DNA of 24,239 bases from a virus. The notes under the pieces were generated by a model that did not search any database, was not told where the DNA came from, and saw nothing but the letters and a program-made list of their open reading frames with translations. Where the stretch lies: IMG/VR virus record IMGVR_UViG_3300037189_011725, positions 1 to 24,239 of that record; one strand, given 5' to 3'. This document shows positions 23,301-24,239 of the stretch, one piece after another. A program made the position numbers and the translations under genes. Numbering within the stretch: the first letter of the stretch is position 1; every line of letters starts with the position of its first letter.

Positions 23301-24239
23301 ATTGGACTGGTACTGCTTTAAATATTAAAACTGCTGGTGCTGTAACTATTGGCAATCCTACAGGTGCTAGACTGGTATGGGATGGTAGCGCTCTTAGTAT
23401 TTACAATAGTAGTAATACAGCTATTCTTACTGCTGGTAAACTAACTTGGACCGCAGTAGGTGATATACCTTATTCAGTAGTTGGTAATTTACTAGACACT
23501 AGTACTTGGGTAACTGGGGCTGATTATAGTGCTACTGGACCCGCAGGCTTTAATTTAAACCAAAATGCTACTAGTGAAAATTCTATTATAGTTGATATAG
23601 GACCAGACGGTACACCAAAACAAATTTGGAAGGCTTATAGTACAGAAAATTTTACTGGGTCAGAGGATCCTGATGGCGGCTGGAATACTAGCAATTTTAC
23701 TATTGATCATCTTAAACCCTATAGATTTAGTTGCTGGATAAAACGGGCCAGTAGTCAAGCTACTGGTAGTGCATGGTTAGGTCTTGGTGGAAATACAGTA
23801 ACTAATTTAGCTGGCGTTCTTAATAGCAATCCATATTTTATTGCTGGTTATGGACGTGTTTCTTTAATTCAAGATAGATGGTATTTATTTGTAGGATATG
23901 TATGGCCTAGTACATATACTGGTAATACTAATCTTGGTGGTATTTATGATGGTATTACTGGTGAATTAGTATATGCTGGAACTTCTTGGAAGTGGGTAAG
24001 TGGTCAAACTACCTCCATTCATAGATGTTATCAATACTACTCAAACATTGGTGATATACAGTACTTTTACGGACCTAGAGTAGACATTGCTGATGGCTCT
24101 GAACCTACTATTGAAATGTTATTGGCATTAGGTAAAGCTACTACCGCTGCTAGTACTGCTAATACTGCTGCTAATACTGCTAATACTGCTAGTACTACTG
24201 CCGGTACTGCTGCTAATACTGCTAATACTGCTGCTGGTA
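20357..24239 (+). CDS. Tail tip / receptor-binding fibre protein, truncated by the window edge
   Basis: Starts at ATG 20357, directly after the hub stop (TAA-ATG), and stays open to the last base, so at least 1,294 residues; the C-terminus is missing. Composition is Thr/Ser/Asn/Gly-rich with many short strands, like stacked Ig-like or fibre repeats. Junctions with Gly/Pro (QRQGMGGIQYG, PRGDPGINYW, NDGPTGNIGN) look like domain linkers. SALKVGNLSAITVNTGDLYVSG (codons near 23,039-23,104) recalls the C-terminal part of lambda gpJ. A three-copy IGN-WDGT repeat follows, then a lectin-like jelly-roll text (HLKPYRFSCWIKR, DRWYLFVGYVWPSTY, YFYGPRVDIADGSEPTIEMLLALG) that I know from phage fibres. It probably recognises the host surface. 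Confidence 0.85.
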   Translation, partial: MTTPVNSRRAALEATSPRILQVGDNYINLTVTSQQFKIGTDNQPNPASVTITANLVGVLAGTVTFNTNVVPNQFVAGTTFTGTIALNSNILTTINTPGVPAVGMELTGGNIQPGTYIVSGSGTNWIVSKTQTLATSAATLTGSPHTRSGNTLTITPAIMASDYVTVTASITYQNVTYTSAPVSITKIYNSIQARLSQTFKIYASYDDGTGYNIPLPISQLNSTDRIYLDLYNGDYAFNRGTAGNITYSPLANTVVAKNGLKVYLSSGDPSIDPTITGTSITTGNVYKIATTGNQTAFGAANNTVGTIFTATQNGTLTSGTVSIIFSAGQVIIEEDTPGSWTTLDPTNFTLTATRSGVNYSAIFNVSKQRQGMGGIQYGTISLYRWSAIDPSANQGALLPKGTSTYTWYSQSHVYNPTAVQGNLDSWTVAIPTKPTDNYTYLLWKITKSVQQQSARDVTIQTLTGITWTSDYKLTEVTTTSNEFVKTKTATLYQNGIGAAPDAPTGSAVYNWTTETLDVSGTSLNFWTVTIPAEQEGVALYTFNVDLIESKTTTSTTVYWDKGYSKLVTIYGKNSIVARFDNGTHAIPCDYLDSEASRNFSNSGTKLVAYDGTTVLTAISDDTVFSKGTYKVSTAADGVTVGTKTVGGTAGFTFGNITAATFASTTTGSITFTLTGQTLTGTAFTYKLVQTFTKTPRGDPGINYWIVTDASVISKSLGGAFTPSTITVTAKKSVAGVASDYAGWFKIYKNSDPAAVYTSNAAESSKTYTIPADTTQLKFRVYDSNPDAQTGSKIILDEEIVPVVNDGPTGNIGNSARRAYVKTTTTPASSGDNGPSTYTATGDALPRDNVWFTKDVATGRGVWASTPQQIAEGETLYQSDGIFVYGGNTTWGFPYISALKVGNLSAITVNTGDLYVSGSIRGGANSTKDSTIDLTTGSGYYISSTGSFRIGNPTTNYLKWDGTDLTINTTGAVKIGNTTNYFDWTGTALNIKTAGAVTIGNPTGARLVWDGSALSIYNSSNTAILTAGKLTWTAVGDIPYSVVGNLLDTSTWVTGADYSATGPAGFNLNQNATSENSIIVDIGPDGTPKQIWKAYSTENFTGSEDPDGGWNTSNFTIDHLKPYRFSCWIKRASSQATGSAWLGLGGNTVTNLAGVLNSNPYFIAGYGRVSLIQDRWYLFVGYVWPSTYTGNTNLGGIYDGITGELVYAGTSWKWVSGQTTSIHRCYQYYSNIGDIQYFYGPRVDIADGSEPTIEMLLALGKATTAASTANTAANTANTASTTAGTAANTANTAAG
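23201..23422 (+). repeat. Three tandem 24-25 codon repeats in the fibre gene
   Basis: Units start at 23201, 23276 and 23348, each beginning with codons for IGN and carrying a central WDGT / WTGT / WDGS motif and a GAV-type end in the first two. They encode IGNPTTNYLKWDGTDLTI, IGNTTNYFDWTGTALNI and IGNPTGARLVWDGSALSI. The units match at protein level more than at DNA level, so they are an old structural repeat, probably beta-hairpins stacked along the fibre axis. Confidence 0.85.
24137..24239 (+). repeat. Low-complexity Ala-Asn-Thr repeat at the right edge
   Basis: Short tandem units built on GCT-AAT-ACT encode strings such as TANTAANTANTA and continue past the window edge. They follow the lectin-like domain and probably form a helical linker or coiled coil in the fibre. 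The near-identical codons make this a likely place for length change by slippage or recombination, and for assembly errors. Confidence 0.85.

Noticed and set aside
23201-24239. Direct repeats as a possible CRISPR array
   Set aside because: Units lie in frame in an open coding sequence, are degenerate at DNA level and have no unique spacers of constant length.

Overview
The window is a block of late structural genes from a tailed double-stranded DNA phage (Caudoviricetes) of siphovirus build. Every gene I can support is on the + strand and the genes are tightly packed. The order is the usual one: packaging, portal, protease and capsid, neck, tail tube, tail chaperones, tape measure, tail tip and fibre. 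The DNA is AT-rich, and both promoters I see are of the sigma-70 type. The protein style recalls phages recovered from marine and freshwater metagenomes, but I cannot name a host; a Gram-negative bacterium is a reasonable guess. No integrase, repressor, tRNA, CRISPR array or insertion sequence is visible, so lytic versus temperate lifestyle cannot be decided here.

Left part (1-1972): the tail end of an unidentified gene (possibly the small terminase), two paralogous small one-helix membrane proteins that are translationally coupled, and the large terminase. Middle-left (1975-4122): a sigma-70 promoter, then a Dps-like ferritin, an HNH nuclease and the portal. Capsid (4135-6102): one continuous reading frame fuses the prohead protease, an Ala-rich scaffold segment and the HK97-fold capsid protein. 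A well-placed internal ribosome binding site could make scaffold-capsid alone. A strong terminator follows, and its 3' arm can instead pair with a downstream copy of its 5' arm, as in an attenuator.

Neck and tail (6189-10662): head-tail connector, a large neck protein, tail terminator, a tail tube protein that looks internally duplicated, a second terminator-like hairpin, and two tail-assembly chaperone frames joined by a canonical -1 slippery heptamer GGGAAAC. A third terminator and a perfect-consensus promoter then isolate the tape-measure gene.

Right part (10800-24239): a 2,674-residue tape measure protein (predicting a tail of about 400 nm), a 511-residue tail hub protein, and a very large tail-tip/fibre gene that runs off the right edge after at least 1,294 codons. 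The best second-look items are the protease-capsid fusion with internal start, the post-capsid attenuator-like RNA, the phage Dps under its own promoter, the frameshift site, the duplicated tube protein, and a shared A/T element upstream of both promoters.
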